DNA from: Arcobacter roscoffensis
Lineage (GTDB): Bacteria; Campylobacterota; Campylobacteria; Campylobacterales; Arcobacteraceae
DNA length: 64,000 nt
Reading direction: 5' to 3'
Assembly (NCBI RefSeq): GCF_024267655.1
Contig: NZ_CP100595.1
Span: 2,480,001 to 2,544,000, forward strand
The notes below the pieces were generated by a model. It saw only the letters and a program-made list of their open reading frames with translations. It did not search any database and was not told where the DNA came from. The position numbers were made by a program, and so were the translations under genes. Of this stretch, positions 1 through 8,454 are shown piece by piece (the stretch's first letter is position 1; every line of letters starts with the position of its first letter).

Positions 1-2
1 AA

Positions 3-2342
3 TCTTCTGCCACATTATATGATGTAGGATTCAATCACTTTTTTAGAGCTCCAAATGAAAAAGATGGTGGAGATTTAGTTTTTTATCAAGGACATATTGC
101 TCCTGGTATTTATGCAAGAAGTTTTGTTGAGGGAAGACTAAGTGAAGAACAGATGGATAACTTTAGACAAGAAGCCTTAAGCGAAGGACTATCATCTTAT
201 CCCCATCCTAAACTTATGCCTGAATACTGGCAATTTCCAACGGTTTCTATGGGTCTTGGCCCAATACAAGCAATTTATCAAGCTAGATTTTTAAAGTATT
301 TAACTGACAGAGGTATAAAAGATTGTAGTGAACAAAAAGTATATTGTTATATGGGTGATGGTGAATGTGATGAACCAGAATCATTAGGTGCAATAGGACT
401 TGCAGGACGTGAAGGTTTAGATAACTTAGTATTTGTTATTAACTGTAACCTACAAAGACTAGATGGTCCAGTAAGAGGAAATGGTAAAATCATTCAAGAG
501 CTTGAAGGTAACTTTAGAGGTAATGGCTGGAGAGTTGTAAAAGTTATTTGGGGAAAACAATGGGATGAGTTATTAAGAAAAGACACATCAGGAAAACTTC
601 TTCAACTTATGGAAGAAACGGTTGATGGTGAGTACCAAAACTTCAAACAAAAAGGTGGAGCTTACACAAGAGAAAACTTCTTTAATAAGTACCCTGAAAC
701 TGCAAAATTAGTTGAGAATATGTCAGATGATGAGATTTTTGCTTTAAACAGAGGTGGACATGACCCACTAAAAGTTTATGCAGCTTATAAAGCAGCACAA
801 ATAACTAAAGATAGACCAACTGTAATCTTAGCTAAAACTGTAAAAGGTTATGGATTAGGTGAAGCTGCTGAGGGTAAAAATATTGCTCACCAAGTTAAAA
901 AAGTTGATATTGATTCTTTAAGACAATTTAGAGATAGATTTAGAATTCCTGTAACAGATGAAGAGTTAGAACAATTCCCTTACTATAAGTTCCCAGAAGA
1001 TTCTGCTGAAATGAAATATATGAAAGAAAGAAGAGAAGAGTTACATGGTTATCTTCCACAAAGAAAAAGTAAATTTTCACAAAAGCTTGAGCTACCTGAA
1101 TTAAGTGCTTATGATGCTGTATTAAAAGGTAGTGGAGATAGAGAAATTTCTACAACTATGGCCTTTGTTAGAATCTTAAATGTATTAGTTAAAAATAAAA
1201 AGATTGGTAAAAGAATTGTTCCTATTGTTCCTGATGAAGCAAGAACATTTGGTATGGAAGGTATGTTTAGACAAATTGGTATTTACTCAAATGAAGGTCA
1301 AAAATATATACCTCAAGATAGAGATCAAGTTGCATATTATAAAGAAGATAAAAAAGGACAAGTACTTCAAGAAGGTATTAATGAATTAGGAGCTATGGGT
1401 TCTTGGATTGCAGCTGCAACTTCATACTCAGTTAATGATTGTCCAATGATTCCATTTTATATTTTCTATTCAATGTTTGGATTCCAAAGAACTGGTGACA
1501 TTTGTTGGGCAGCAGGAGATCAAATGGCAAGAGGTTTCCTAATTGGTGGAACATCAGGTAGAACTACACTTAATGGTGAAGGTCTACAGCATGAAGATGG
1601 ACATTCACATATTATTGCAAATACTATTCCAAATTGTATTTCTTATGACCCTACTTTTGGTTATGAGCTTGCAGTTATTGTTCAAGATGGTATGGAGAGA
1701 ATGTATGGGGAAAAACAAGAAGATATTTATTACTACATTACAACACTAAATGAAAACTATAAACAACCTGCAATAATTGAAGGTGCTGAAGAGGGTATTA
1801 TCAAAGGTATTTATAAGTTAAAAACTGTTGAAGCAAAAGAGAATTTCAAAGTTAAACTATTAGGTTCAGGTTCAATTTTTCAACAAGTATTAAGTGCTGC
1901 TGATGTACTAGCAAATGAGTATGGAATTTCATCAGAGATTTACTCAGTTACTTCTTATAATGAACTAACAAGAGAAGCTCAAAATATTGAAAGAGATAAT
2001 CTACTTGATATTGAAGGTACAAACAAAACAGCTTATGTTGATGAAGTACTAGGAAGTGACGATGAAAATATTATTATCTCTGCTACTGATTATATGAAAG
2101 CATACTCAGAGCAAATTGCTCCATTTGTAAAAGGTCACTTTAAAGCACTTGGAACAGATGGTTTTGGTAGATCTGATTCTAGAGGGAACTTAAGAAAATT
2201 CTTTGAAGTTGATTCTGACTTTATTGTATTTACAACATTAGCTCAACTTGCAAATGCAGGAAAAATTGAAAAATCAGTTGTATCAGAAGCTATGAAAAAA
2301 TTCAATATTGATGCAAATAAAATCAATCCATTAAAAGCATAA
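3..2342 (+). CDS. aceE: Pyruvate dehydrogenase E1 component, homodimeric type (5' end missing)
   Basis: This is the thiamine-diphosphate E1 subunit that decarboxylates pyruvate and acetylates the lipoyl groups of AceF. The reading frame is open back to position 3. The residues before the first internal Met (position 153) already match the family (YDVGFNHFFRAP, VFYQGHIAPGIYAR), so the gene starts upstream of the window. The ThDP/Mg signature GDGECDEPESLGA and the NCNLQRLDGPV segment lie near positions 352-475, and the transketolase-like central and C-terminal domains follow. The single-chain length fits AceE of the Escherichia coli type rather than the alpha/beta type. The stop is 10 bp before aceF, with an AGGAG-type ribosome site between them. 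Many Campylobacterota rely on pyruvate:ferredoxin oxidoreductase, so a complete PDH operon is informative about the lineage. The identification is firm. Confidence 0.96.
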   Translation, partial: SSATLYDVGFNHFFRAPNEKDGGDLVFYQGHIAPGIYARSFVEGRLSEEQMDNFRQEALSEGLSSYPHPKLMPEYWQFPTVSMGLGPIQAIYQARFLKYLTDRGIKDCSEQKVYCYMGDGECDEPESLGAIGLAGREGLDNLVFVINCNLQRLDGPVRGNGKIIQELEGNFRGNGWRVVKVIWGKQWDELLRKDTSGKLLQLMEETVDGEYQNFKQKGGAYTRENFFNKYPETAKLVENMSDDEIFALNRGGHDPLKVYAAYKAAQITKDRPTVILAKTVKGYGLGEAAEGKNIAHQVKKVDIDSLRQFRDRFRIPVTDEELEQFPYYKFPEDSAEMKYMKERREELHGYLPQRKSKFSQKLELPELSAYDAVLKGSGDREISTTMAFVRILNVLVKNKKIGKRIVPIVPDEARTFGMEGMFRQIGIYSNEGQKYIPQDRDQVAYYKEDKKGQVLQEGINELGAMGSWIAAATSYSVNDCPMIPFYIFYSMFGFQRTGDICWAAGDQMARGFLIGGTSGRTTLNGEGLQHEDGHSHIIANTIPNCISYDPTFGYELAVIVQDGMERMYGEKQEDIYYYITTLNENYKQPAIIEGAEEGIIKGIYKLKTVEAKENFKVKLLGSGSIFQQVLSAADVLANEYGISSEIYSVTSYNELTREAQNIERDNLLDIEGTNKTAYVDEVLGSDDENIIISATDYMKAYSEQIAPFVKGHFKALGTDGFGRSDSRGNLRKFFEVDSDFIVFTTLAQLANAGKIEKSVVSEAMKKFNIDANKINPLKA

Positions 2343-2352
2343 GGAGTAAATT

Positions 2353-4083
2353 ATGGGAAAATTAATTGATATATTTATTCCAGATTTAGGTGGTGACACT
2401 GATGTTGATTTAATCGACATTATGGTTGAAGTTGGAGATACAGTTGAAGAAGAAGATGGACTTATCACACTTGAAACTGAAAAAGCCTCTATGGATGTGC
2501 CTACTACTCACGGAGGTCTTGTAAAAGAGATTTTAGTTAAAGTTGGAGATAAAGTAAACTCTGGCGATTTAATAGCTAAAGTTGAAGTTGAAGAAGAATC
2601 GTCTACTACTGATGAAGAAAAAGATGAAACTTCTACTGAAAAAGAAAAGAAACAAGAAAACATTCAAGAAGAATCTTCTGAAAATAAAACTGAATCAAAA
2701 CTTGGTATAGAAGAAGCAGAAAATGAACTAAAAGCAGTTAGTGCAGCAGGAGCTGAAATCTCTTGTCAATTTGTAAATGAGCAAACAATTTGTACAGTAA
2801 TTGAAAATGTTTATATTCCTGATTTAGGTGATGATAAAGATGTTGACCTAATTGAAGTTATGGTTGAAGTTGGTGAAACAGTTGCAACAGAGTATGGTCT
2901 TGTAACACTAGAAACTGAAAAAGCCTCTATGGAAGTGCCAGCGCCTCATGGTGGTGAGGTATTAGAAATTTTTGTAGAACCAGGGATGAAAGTTAACACT
3001 GGCGATTTAATTTGTAAAATGACAAAAACAGTTGTAATGGAATCTAAAGTTCCAACTTCTACTAAAAAACCAGAAGAAACAAAGGTTGAAGAGCCTAAAA
3101 AACCAGTTACTGTTCAAGAAGTAGCAGCAAAATCAGCACCAGAGCCTAAAGCTGTACTAACTGAAAAGTCAAAGAAAGTTTATGCTTCTCCATCTGTTAG
3201 AAAAGTAGCTAGAGAGTTTGGAGTTGATTTAAGTTATGTTAAGGGAAGTGGTAGAAAAGGAAGAATTCTTAAAGATGATATAAAAGCTTATGTAAAAGAG
3301 CAGTTATCAAAACCAGCAGTTGCAGCAGCTTCTACGGGGTCTGGACTTGGCTTTAACTTCCCAGAGCAAAAAGACATAGACTTCTCGCAATTTGGCGAAA
3401 TCGAAACAGTAGAGTTAAATAGAATTCAAAAAATCTCAGGACCTACTCTACATAGAAACTGGGTTTCAATGCCTCATGTAACTCAGTTTGATGAAGCTGA
3501 TATTACAGAAATGGAAGATTTTAGAAAAACTCAAAATGCACTTGCAGATGGATTTAAGTTATCTCCACTTGTATTTGTAATTAAAGCTGTAACTAAAGCA
3601 CTAGAAATCCATCCTAAATTCAACTCAACATTGAGTCTTGATGGGCAAAGCTTAATTATGAAAAAATACTTTAACATTGGTGTTGCTGTTGATACACCAA
3701 ATGGTTTGGTAGTTCCTGTTATAAAAGATGCCAATAAAAAAGGCTTTAAAGATTTAGCAATTGAACTAAAAGAACTTTCTGCTAAAGCTAGAGATGGAAA
3801 ACTTAAAGCTACTGATATGCAAGGGGCTTGTTTTACAATCTCATCTTTAGGTGGAATTGGTGGAACTAAATTCACTCCTATTATCAATGCTCCTGAAGTA
3901 GCAATTTTAGGATTATCGAAATCTGAAATAAAACCTGTTTGGGATGGCGAAGACTTTAAACCTAGACTAATGTTACCATTATCTCTGTCTTATGATCACA
4001 AAGTAATTGATGGTGCAGATGGTGCAAGATTTACTACAACACTTTCTAATCTTCTAAAAGATATTAGATTGTTAAGTCTATAA
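2353..4083 (+). CDS. aceF: Dihydrolipoamide acetyltransferase (PDH E2) with two lipoyl domains
   Basis: E2 core of the pyruvate dehydrogenase complex; it transfers the acetyl group from lipoate to CoA. The domain order is visible. Lipoyl domain 1 spans about residues 3-85, with lipoyl-lysine K44 in ETEKAS. After an acidic Glu/Lys/Ser linker comes lipoyl domain 2 (about 148-225, K190 in ETEKAS). An Ala/Pro/Lys-rich linker leads to the peripheral-subunit-binding domain (about 276-315, ASPSVRKVAREFGVDLSYV). The catalytic domain ends with the active-site HKVIDG (H549, D553). Lipoyl domain 1 is almost identical to the one at the N terminus of the LpdA encoded next door. It is co-transcribed with aceE (10 bp upstream) and lpdA (9 bp downstream). 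The identification is firm. Confidence 0.97.
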   Translation: MGKLIDIFIPDLGGDTDVDLIDIMVEVGDTVEEEDGLITLETEKASMDVPTTHGGLVKEILVKVGDKVNSGDLIAKVEVEEESSTTDEEKDETSTEKEKKQENIQEESSENKTESKLGIEEAENELKAVSAAGAEISCQFVNEQTICTVIENVYIPDLGDDKDVDLIEVMVEVGETVATEYGLVTLETEKASMEVPAPHGGEVLEIFVEPGMKVNTGDLICKMTKTVVMESKVPTSTKKPEETKVEEPKKPVTVQEVAAKSAPEPKAVLTEKSKKVYASPSVRKVAREFGVDLSYVKGSGRKGRILKDDIKAYVKEQLSKPAVAAASTGSGLGFNFPEQKDIDFSQFGEIETVELNRIQKISGPTLHRNWVSMPHVTQFDEADITEMEDFRKTQNALADGFKLSPLVFVIKAVTKALEIHPKFNSTLSLDGQSLIMKKYFNIGVAVDTPNGLVVPVIKDANKKGFKDLAIELKELSAKARDGKLKATDMQGACFTISSLGGIGGTKFTPIINAPEVAILGLSKSEIKPVWDGEDFKPRLMLPLSLSYDHKVIDGADGARFTTTLSNLLKDIRLLSL

Positions 4084-4092
4084 GGATATAAA

Positions 4093-5868
4093 ATGAGTAA
4101 AATTGTAGATATTTTAATTCCAGATTTAGGCGGCGATACTGATGTTGATTTAATCGACATCATGGTTGAAGTAGGAGACACAGTTGAAGAAGAAGATGGA
4201 CTTATTACCTTAGAGACTGAAAAAGCCTCTATGGATGTTCCAACTACACATAGTGGAATTGTAAAAGAAATTTTAGTAAAAGTTGGAGATAAAGTAAACT
4301 CTGGTGATTTAATAGCTAAAGTTGAAGTTGAAGAAGCCTCTTCTTCTACTGAAGAAAAAACTACTCCAAAAGAGGTTCAAGAAGAGACTCCTCCTACTAT
4401 AGAAAAAGAAAAAAGTGAAGTAGCTATATCTTCTGATGCAAATGAAATAAAAGCAGATGTTGTAGTACTTGGAGCTGGTCCTGGTGGATATTCAGCTGCA
4501 TTTAGATGTGCTGATTTAGGCTTAGATACAGTCTTAATAGAAAGACACCCTACTTTAGGTGGAGTTTGTTTAAATGTTGGATGTATTCCTTCAAAAGCTT
4601 TATTACATGTAGCAAAAGTTATAGATGAAGCAAAACATATTGAACATGCAGGTATTAAGTTTTCAAAACCAGAGATTGATTTACCAAGTGTTGCAGCTTA
4701 TAAAAGTGGTATAGTAAAAAAACTTACTGATGGACTAACTTCTATGGCTAAGATGAGAAAAGTAAAAGTTGTTCAAGGTAATGCTAAGTTTATTGATGAC
4801 AAAAATATCTTTGTTGAACATACAGATGTTGAAGGTAAACAAACAAAAGTTTCTTTTGATTCTTGTATTATCGCAGCAGGTTCACAAAGCTCTAAAATGT
4901 CATTTATTCCCCATGAAGACCCAAGAATTTGGGACTCAACAAATGCCTTAGAAGTAAAAGAAGTTCCTAAAAAACTACTTGTAATGGGTGGAGGAATTAT
5001 TGGACTTGAAATGGCAACAGTTTATCAAAGACTAGGTTCTCAAATTGATGTTGTTATAAGAGGACCTCAGGTGATGACAGGAACTGATAAAGATATTGTC
5101 AAAGTCTATACAAAAGCAAATGAGAAAAACTTTAACTTTATGTTTAAGACTCAAACACAATCTATTATTCCTAAAAAAGAAGGTATCTATGTGGAGTTTA
5201 AAGGTGAAAATGCACCTGAACCTCAAACATATGATGCAGTTTTAGTTGCTATGGGAAGAACTCCAAATGGACTAAAAATCGGTCTTGAAAATACTGGTGT
5301 TGAAGTGGATGAAAAAGGCTTTATCAAAGTTGATAATCAACTAAAAACTAAAGTACCTCATATACATGCTATTGGTGATATTATTGGTGGTCCTATGCTT
5401 GCACATAAAGCTGTTCATGAAGGACATGTTGCTGCTGAAGTTATTGCTGGACATAAAGTCTTTTTTGAACCAAAACAAATTCCTGGTATTGCTTATACTT
5501 TTCCAGAAATAGCAACAGCTGGTATGAGTGAGATTGAAGCTAAAGAAGCTGGAATAAACTATGAAGTTTCTTCTTTCCCTTGGTCGGCTTCAGGAAGAGC
5601 CTTAGCAGCAGATGTAGCTAGTTCTGGACTTACAAAACTTATTTTTGACAAAGATACAGATCAGTTGATTGGTGGAGCGATTGTTGGAGATAATGCAGGT
5701 GAATTACTTGGTGAAATTTCACTAGCACTTGAGATGGATTGTGATGCAGAAGATATAGCACTTACAATTCATGCCCATCCTACTTTACATGAATCAGTTG
5801 GAATGGCAGCTGAGATTTTTGAAGGTACTATTACAGACCTACCAAATGCAAAAGCTAAGAAGAAATAA
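4093..5868 (+). CDS. lpdA: Dihydrolipoamide dehydrogenase (E3) with N-terminal lipoyl domain
   Basis: FAD enzyme that re-oxidises dihydrolipoamide with NAD+. Residues 1-85 are a lipoyl domain (K44 in ETEKAS), followed by an acidic linker and then the E3 body. The E3 body has an FAD-binding GAGPGGYSAA near residue 122, the redox disulfide in GGVCLNVGCIPS (C159 and C164), an NAD-binding GGGIIGLEMA, and the C-terminal catalytic pair in HAHPTLHES (H562, E567). E3 with its own lipoyl arm is known in some bacteria; standard E3 is about 470 residues, and the extra length here is the arm. It is the last gene of the aceE-aceF-lpdA operon, and its stop codon lies inside a terminator-like hairpin. The identification is firm. 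Confidence 0.97.
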   Translation: MSKIVDILIPDLGGDTDVDLIDIMVEVGDTVEEEDGLITLETEKASMDVPTTHSGIVKEILVKVGDKVNSGDLIAKVEVEEASSSTEEKTTPKEVQEETPPTIEKEKSEVAISSDANEIKADVVVLGAGPGGYSAAFRCADLGLDTVLIERHPTLGGVCLNVGCIPSKALLHVAKVIDEAKHIEHAGIKFSKPEIDLPSVAAYKSGIVKKLTDGLTSMAKMRKVKVVQGNAKFIDDKNIFVEHTDVEGKQTKVSFDSCIIAAGSQSSKMSFIPHEDPRIWDSTNALEVKEVPKKLLVMGGGIIGLEMATVYQRLGSQIDVVIRGPQVMTGTDKDIVKVYTKANEKNFNFMFKTQTQSIIPKKEGIYVEFKGENAPEPQTYDAVLVAMGRTPNGLKIGLENTGVEVDEKGFIKVDNQLKTKVPHIHAIGDIIGGPMLAHKAVHEGHVAAEVIAGHKVFFEPKQIPGIAYTFPEIATAGMSEIEAKEAGINYEVSSFPWSASGRALAADVASSGLTKLIFDKDTDQLIGGAIVGDNAGELLGEISLALEMDCDAEDIALTIHAHPTLHESVGMAAEIFEGTITDLPNAKAKKK

Positions 5869-5880
5869 TCTTCTTAGCTT
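5852..5880. terminator. Hairpin closing the aceEF-lpdA operon
   Basis: Twelve-bp perfect arms (AAGCTAAGAAGA and TCTTCTTAGCTT) with a 5-nt loop that contains the lpdA stop codon, followed by a T-rich tract. It lies between convergent genes, so it may also serve the minus-strand gene ending at 5907. Confidence 0.75.
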
Positions 5881-5906
5881 AAGTTTATAATTTATTTTTT
5901 AGAGTA

Positions 5907-6656
5907 CTACTGCTCTTCTCCACTTAAACACTCACCTTGGAATGTAGAAATTCCATAATCTAAGTTTGCTACTGATTTAAAACCTAAATCAAGCATAATT
6001 CTTTGACAATATGCTGATCTACTTCCACTTAAACAGTAAACAACAACAGGTGTGTCTTTTTGATCATCTACTTGCTCTAAAGCTTGATAAAATGCTGTAG
6101 TAGGAACTAAATAATCAGTACCTTTGATTCTTTGACTTACCCACTCCATCCACTCTCTTGTATCAATAAGGTTGAATTTTACAAAACCTAAATCTCTTGC
6201 TTCAAGTAGTGACTCTAATTCTACTGCATTTACTTCTTGTTTTTCTAAAAGTTTTTCACATTCTTCTTTTGTAAGACCTCTTGAATGAGTAGCAATAGCA
6301 TCGTGCATTTGCTCTTCTTGTGCAGCTTCTTGTGCAAATTCGGGAGTACAGAAAATACCACAGTGACAACTTCCACTTGTAGGTATTTCTTTTTCTAAAG
6401 CTGGTGTACATGGGCATAATCGGTTGTTGGCAGCTTTTTGCTCTTCTTTTGTTTCACCAACAACCATAAAACATGGACAATATCTTTTTCCATAAATCAT
6501 TTTGTTTCTTGTAAGACCCATTTGAATTGACTCATTTACCTCATCATTTGGGTTATACCTAAAATCAAATCTCTCAACTACTTTATCAGTAAACTGTTTT
6601 GTAAGTTCAAGTTGTGTTTGATACTCTTCGCTTTCTATATCAATCTTTTTTATCAT
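5907..6656 (-). CDS. Ferredoxin-thioredoxin reductase catalytic domain fused to rhodanese
   Basis: Probable redox protein. The N-terminal half (about residues 10-110) carries the FTR catalytic-subunit cysteines C60-P-C62, C81-P-C83 and C97-H-C99, plus C103, i.e. the CPC/CPC/CHC pattern that holds a [4Fe-4S] cluster next to an active disulfide. The spacings are longer than in plant FTR. The C-terminal half (about 145-245) is a rhodanese-like domain with the catalytic loop CLSGSR (C208), which could handle persulfide sulfur. No FTR variable subunit is adjacent. The known role of FTR is electron transfer from ferredoxin to thioredoxin; a coupling of that to sulfur transfer is inferred from the fusion alone. 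It stands alone, with 45 bp to the next minus-strand gene. Confidence 0.85.
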   Translation of the reverse strand: MIKKIDIESEEYQTQLELTKQFTDKVVERFDFRYNPNDEVNESIQMGLTRNKMIYGKRYCPCFMVVGETKEEQKAANNRLCPCTPALEKEIPTSGSCHCGIFCTPEFAQEAAQEEQMHDAIATHSRGLTKEECEKLLEKQEVNAVELESLLEARDLGFVKFNLIDTREWMEWVSQRIKGTDYLVPTTAFYQALEQVDDQKDTPVVVYCLSGSRSAYCQRIMLDLGFKSVANLDYGISTFQGECLSGEEQ

Positions 6657-6701
6657 TTATAAATCCTAGTTTGTATTTAATAATGACATCTTAATATAAT
6701 A

Positions 6702-7109
6702 TCACTTAACCTCTATAAACTCTTTGAAAATTTCTGATATATCATTATGTGAAAAAGCATTTATATTTTTCGCTTCTGAGAAATCTATAAGTTTTTTTGT
6801 TCTTACTTCATCAAGTTCATTTATAGTTTTATATCCCATATACCAATTTGGAAAATATCTTTTAGAATCTTCTTCTTCTATCACTTCTACTAAAGAGTCA
6901 TGTCTAGAGTCATTTTTGATTTTCTCAAAAATTGCTAAGACATCCTCTTTTTTACCTTCTAAACACTGTAAAAAACTTCTACCTTTTAATATCAATAAGC
7001 CAGTAACATTTTTCTTACTATTATTTTGTCTAGCCTTTAAAAGTAGCTCTTCAAGCTCTTCATCAGAAAATCTAACAACAGCTCTGCTTAAATACATAAT
7101 TCTATACAT
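6702..7109 (-). CDS. BLUF-domain blue-light sensor, single domain
   Basis: A 135-residue protein made almost entirely of a BLUF (FAD-binding blue-light sensor) domain. Seen in the sequence: the N-terminal MYRIMYLSRA with the photocycle tyrosine Y6, N30 in the NNSKKNVTGLL segment, the key glutamine Q48 in FLQCLEG, the RH motif near residue 70, and W89/M91 in FPNWYMGY. No output domain is attached, so it must signal by protein-protein contact with an unknown partner. It sits between the FTR/rhodanese gene and the CRISPR array, with no evident functional link to either. The family assignment is firm; the output is unknown. Confidence 0.9.
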   Translation of the reverse strand: MYRIMYLSRAVVRFSDEELEELLLKARQNNSKKNVTGLLILKGRSFLQCLEGKKEDVLAIFEKIKNDSRHDSLVEVIEEEDSKRYFPNWYMGYKTINELDEVRTKKLIDFSEAKNINAFSHNDISEIFKEFIEVK

Positions 7110-7212
7110 AACTATACCTTTAAACTTTTATAAGTAATTATATCATACAAAGAAGATACTGTTTTTTTACTTTTATGGTTATTTATAACTTTTTGTTTTT
7201 AAAATATTTTAA

Positions 7213-8338
7213 TTTTTGAACTAAGTGGAAGCTAGTTATAATTTGTTAGCTGGACTATGGTCGTGGTGTTGTTATAATATTTGAGTTTCAAACTAAGTGG
7301 AAGCTAGTTATAATTTGTTAGCCTACAGTTAAATTGGTAGGAGTTGGTTCTAAGTGTTTCAAACTAAGTGGAAGCTAGTTATAATTTGTTAGTGAAAAAG
7401 AAAAACTAGATAAAGTTTGTTCTTATTAGTTTCAAACTAAGTGGAAGCTAATTATAATTTATTAGCAAATCACCTGACTCTTTAATAGGTGATTTGATTG
7501 AAGTTTCAAACTAAGTGGAAGCTAGTTATAATTTGTTAGATACTTATTTTATAACTCAACAATAATATATAAAAGTTTCAAACTAAGTGGAAGCTAGTTA
7601 TAATTTGTTAGTTGAAACTGAATCAACATTTTACAAACATGATTTCACGTTTCAAACTAAGTGGAAGCTAGTTATAATTTGTTAGTATTAACTAAATAAC
7701 CAGTACCATCACCTTTCACGGTTTCAAACTAAGTGGAAGCTAGTTATAATTTGTTAGGAATTTTTAGAAGTACCTATAATTAACTTACTAGGGTTTCAAA
7801 CTAAGTGGAAGCTAGTTATAATTTGTTAGCATGGCTATTATAGCCTATGGTTCTACTATCAACGTTTCAAACTAAGTGGAAGCTAGTTATAATTTGTTAG
7901 AAGTTCAGCAGTATCTTACTTGGATGTAGCTACAGCGTTTCAAACTAAGTGGAAGCTAGTTATAATTTGTTAGTTTGTAATATTCCTAGAAGTAAAAACA
8001 GTGTTGTTTGGTTTCAAACTAAGTGGAAGCTAGTTATAATTTGTTAGGAAGCTTATTCAGTTGCATTCAATATTACATCAGAGTTTCAAACTAAGTGGAA
8101 GCTAGTTATAATTTGTTAGTTCATCCCTTCTGTTTCAATGGATAACGGTGTTGCAGTTTCAAACTAAGTGGAAGCTAGTTATAATTTGTTAGTTCATCCC
8201 TTCTGTTTCAATGGATAACGGTGTTGCAGTTTCAAACTAAGTGGAAGCTAGTTATAATTTGTTAGATATACTCTGTTGTCTTTTTCTTCTGATAGTTGTT
8301 TGTTTCAAACTAAGTGGAAGCTAGTTATAATTTGTTAG
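7213..8338 (+). CRISPR. CRISPR array, 16 repeats of 37 nt and 15 spacers (type II-B-like)
   Basis: The repeat starts GTTTCAAACTAAG and ends TATAATTTGTTAG. The 37-nt repeats start at 7213, 7285, 7356, 7429, 7503, 7575, 7649, 7721, 7793, 7864, 7937, 8011, 8083, 8156, 8229 and 8302. Spacers are 34-37 nt. The first repeat has three changes in its first six bases (positions 1, 5 and 6). The fourth repeat has two G-to-A changes (repeat positions 23 and 33). Spacers 13 and 14 (8120-8155, 8193-8228) are identical. Repeat length and the GTTTCA...GTTAG ends resemble the Francisella novicida II-B repeat. By comparison with other type II systems (spacer then GUUU... repeat in the crRNA) and with the tracrRNA strand, the array is read on the plus strand. 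Confidence 0.98.
7214..8331 (+). promoter_or_regulatory. Promoter-like sequence embedded in each CRISPR repeat
   Basis: Within each intact repeat, TTTCAA (repeat positions 2-7) and TATAAT (positions 25-30) are separated by 17 nt. This is a plausible sigma-70-type promoter whose start point would fall at repeat position 37 or the first spacer base. Repeat-internal promoters are known for type II-C arrays of Neisseria and Campylobacter. Here the proposal rests on sequence alone. Repeat 4 keeps TATAAT; repeat 1 loses the TTTCAA element. Confidence 0.5.
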
Positions 8339-8350
8339 AGCATTTTTTTT

Positions 8351-8369
8351 GCCCTTTTCATGGGCTTTT
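8351..8369. terminator. Weak hairpin just past the last repeat
   Basis: GCCC and GGGC arms with a 7-nt loop followed by TTTT. The stem is only 4 bp but all G-C, and T runs lie on both sides. It could end array transcription on the plus strand. Further right, 8382-8413 forms an A/T-only hairpin of unclear meaning within the presumed leader-side flank. Confidence 0.3.
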
Positions 8370-8420
8370 AAACTGTTTATTAAACTTATTTTTTCGTAAA
8401 TAAAAAAAGTTTAAAAAAAC

Positions 8421-8448
8421 TTGCTATTTGTGGAAAATATGATATAAT
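8421..8448 (+). promoter_or_regulatory. tracrRNA promoter
   Basis: TTGCTA (8421-8426) and a consensus TATAAT (8443-8448) are 16 bp apart, placing the start at about 8454-8456. That is exactly where the anti-repeat begins. Confidence 0.7.
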
Positions 8449-8454
8449 AACAAT

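Noticed and set aside
6724-7137. Plus-strand frame of 137 codons opposite the BLUF gene
   Set aside because: The minus-strand frame matches the BLUF family residue by residue; the other is a Ser/Leu/Phe-rich shadow.
7213-8338. Self-targeting spacers
   Set aside because: By eye I saw no spacer matching another place in the window, but I could not do a complete comparison; no claim is made.
8339-8454. A second small RNA like the Francisella scaRNA
   Set aside because: No second degenerate repeat or anti-repeat and no separate promoter was visible; only A/T-rich hairpins.
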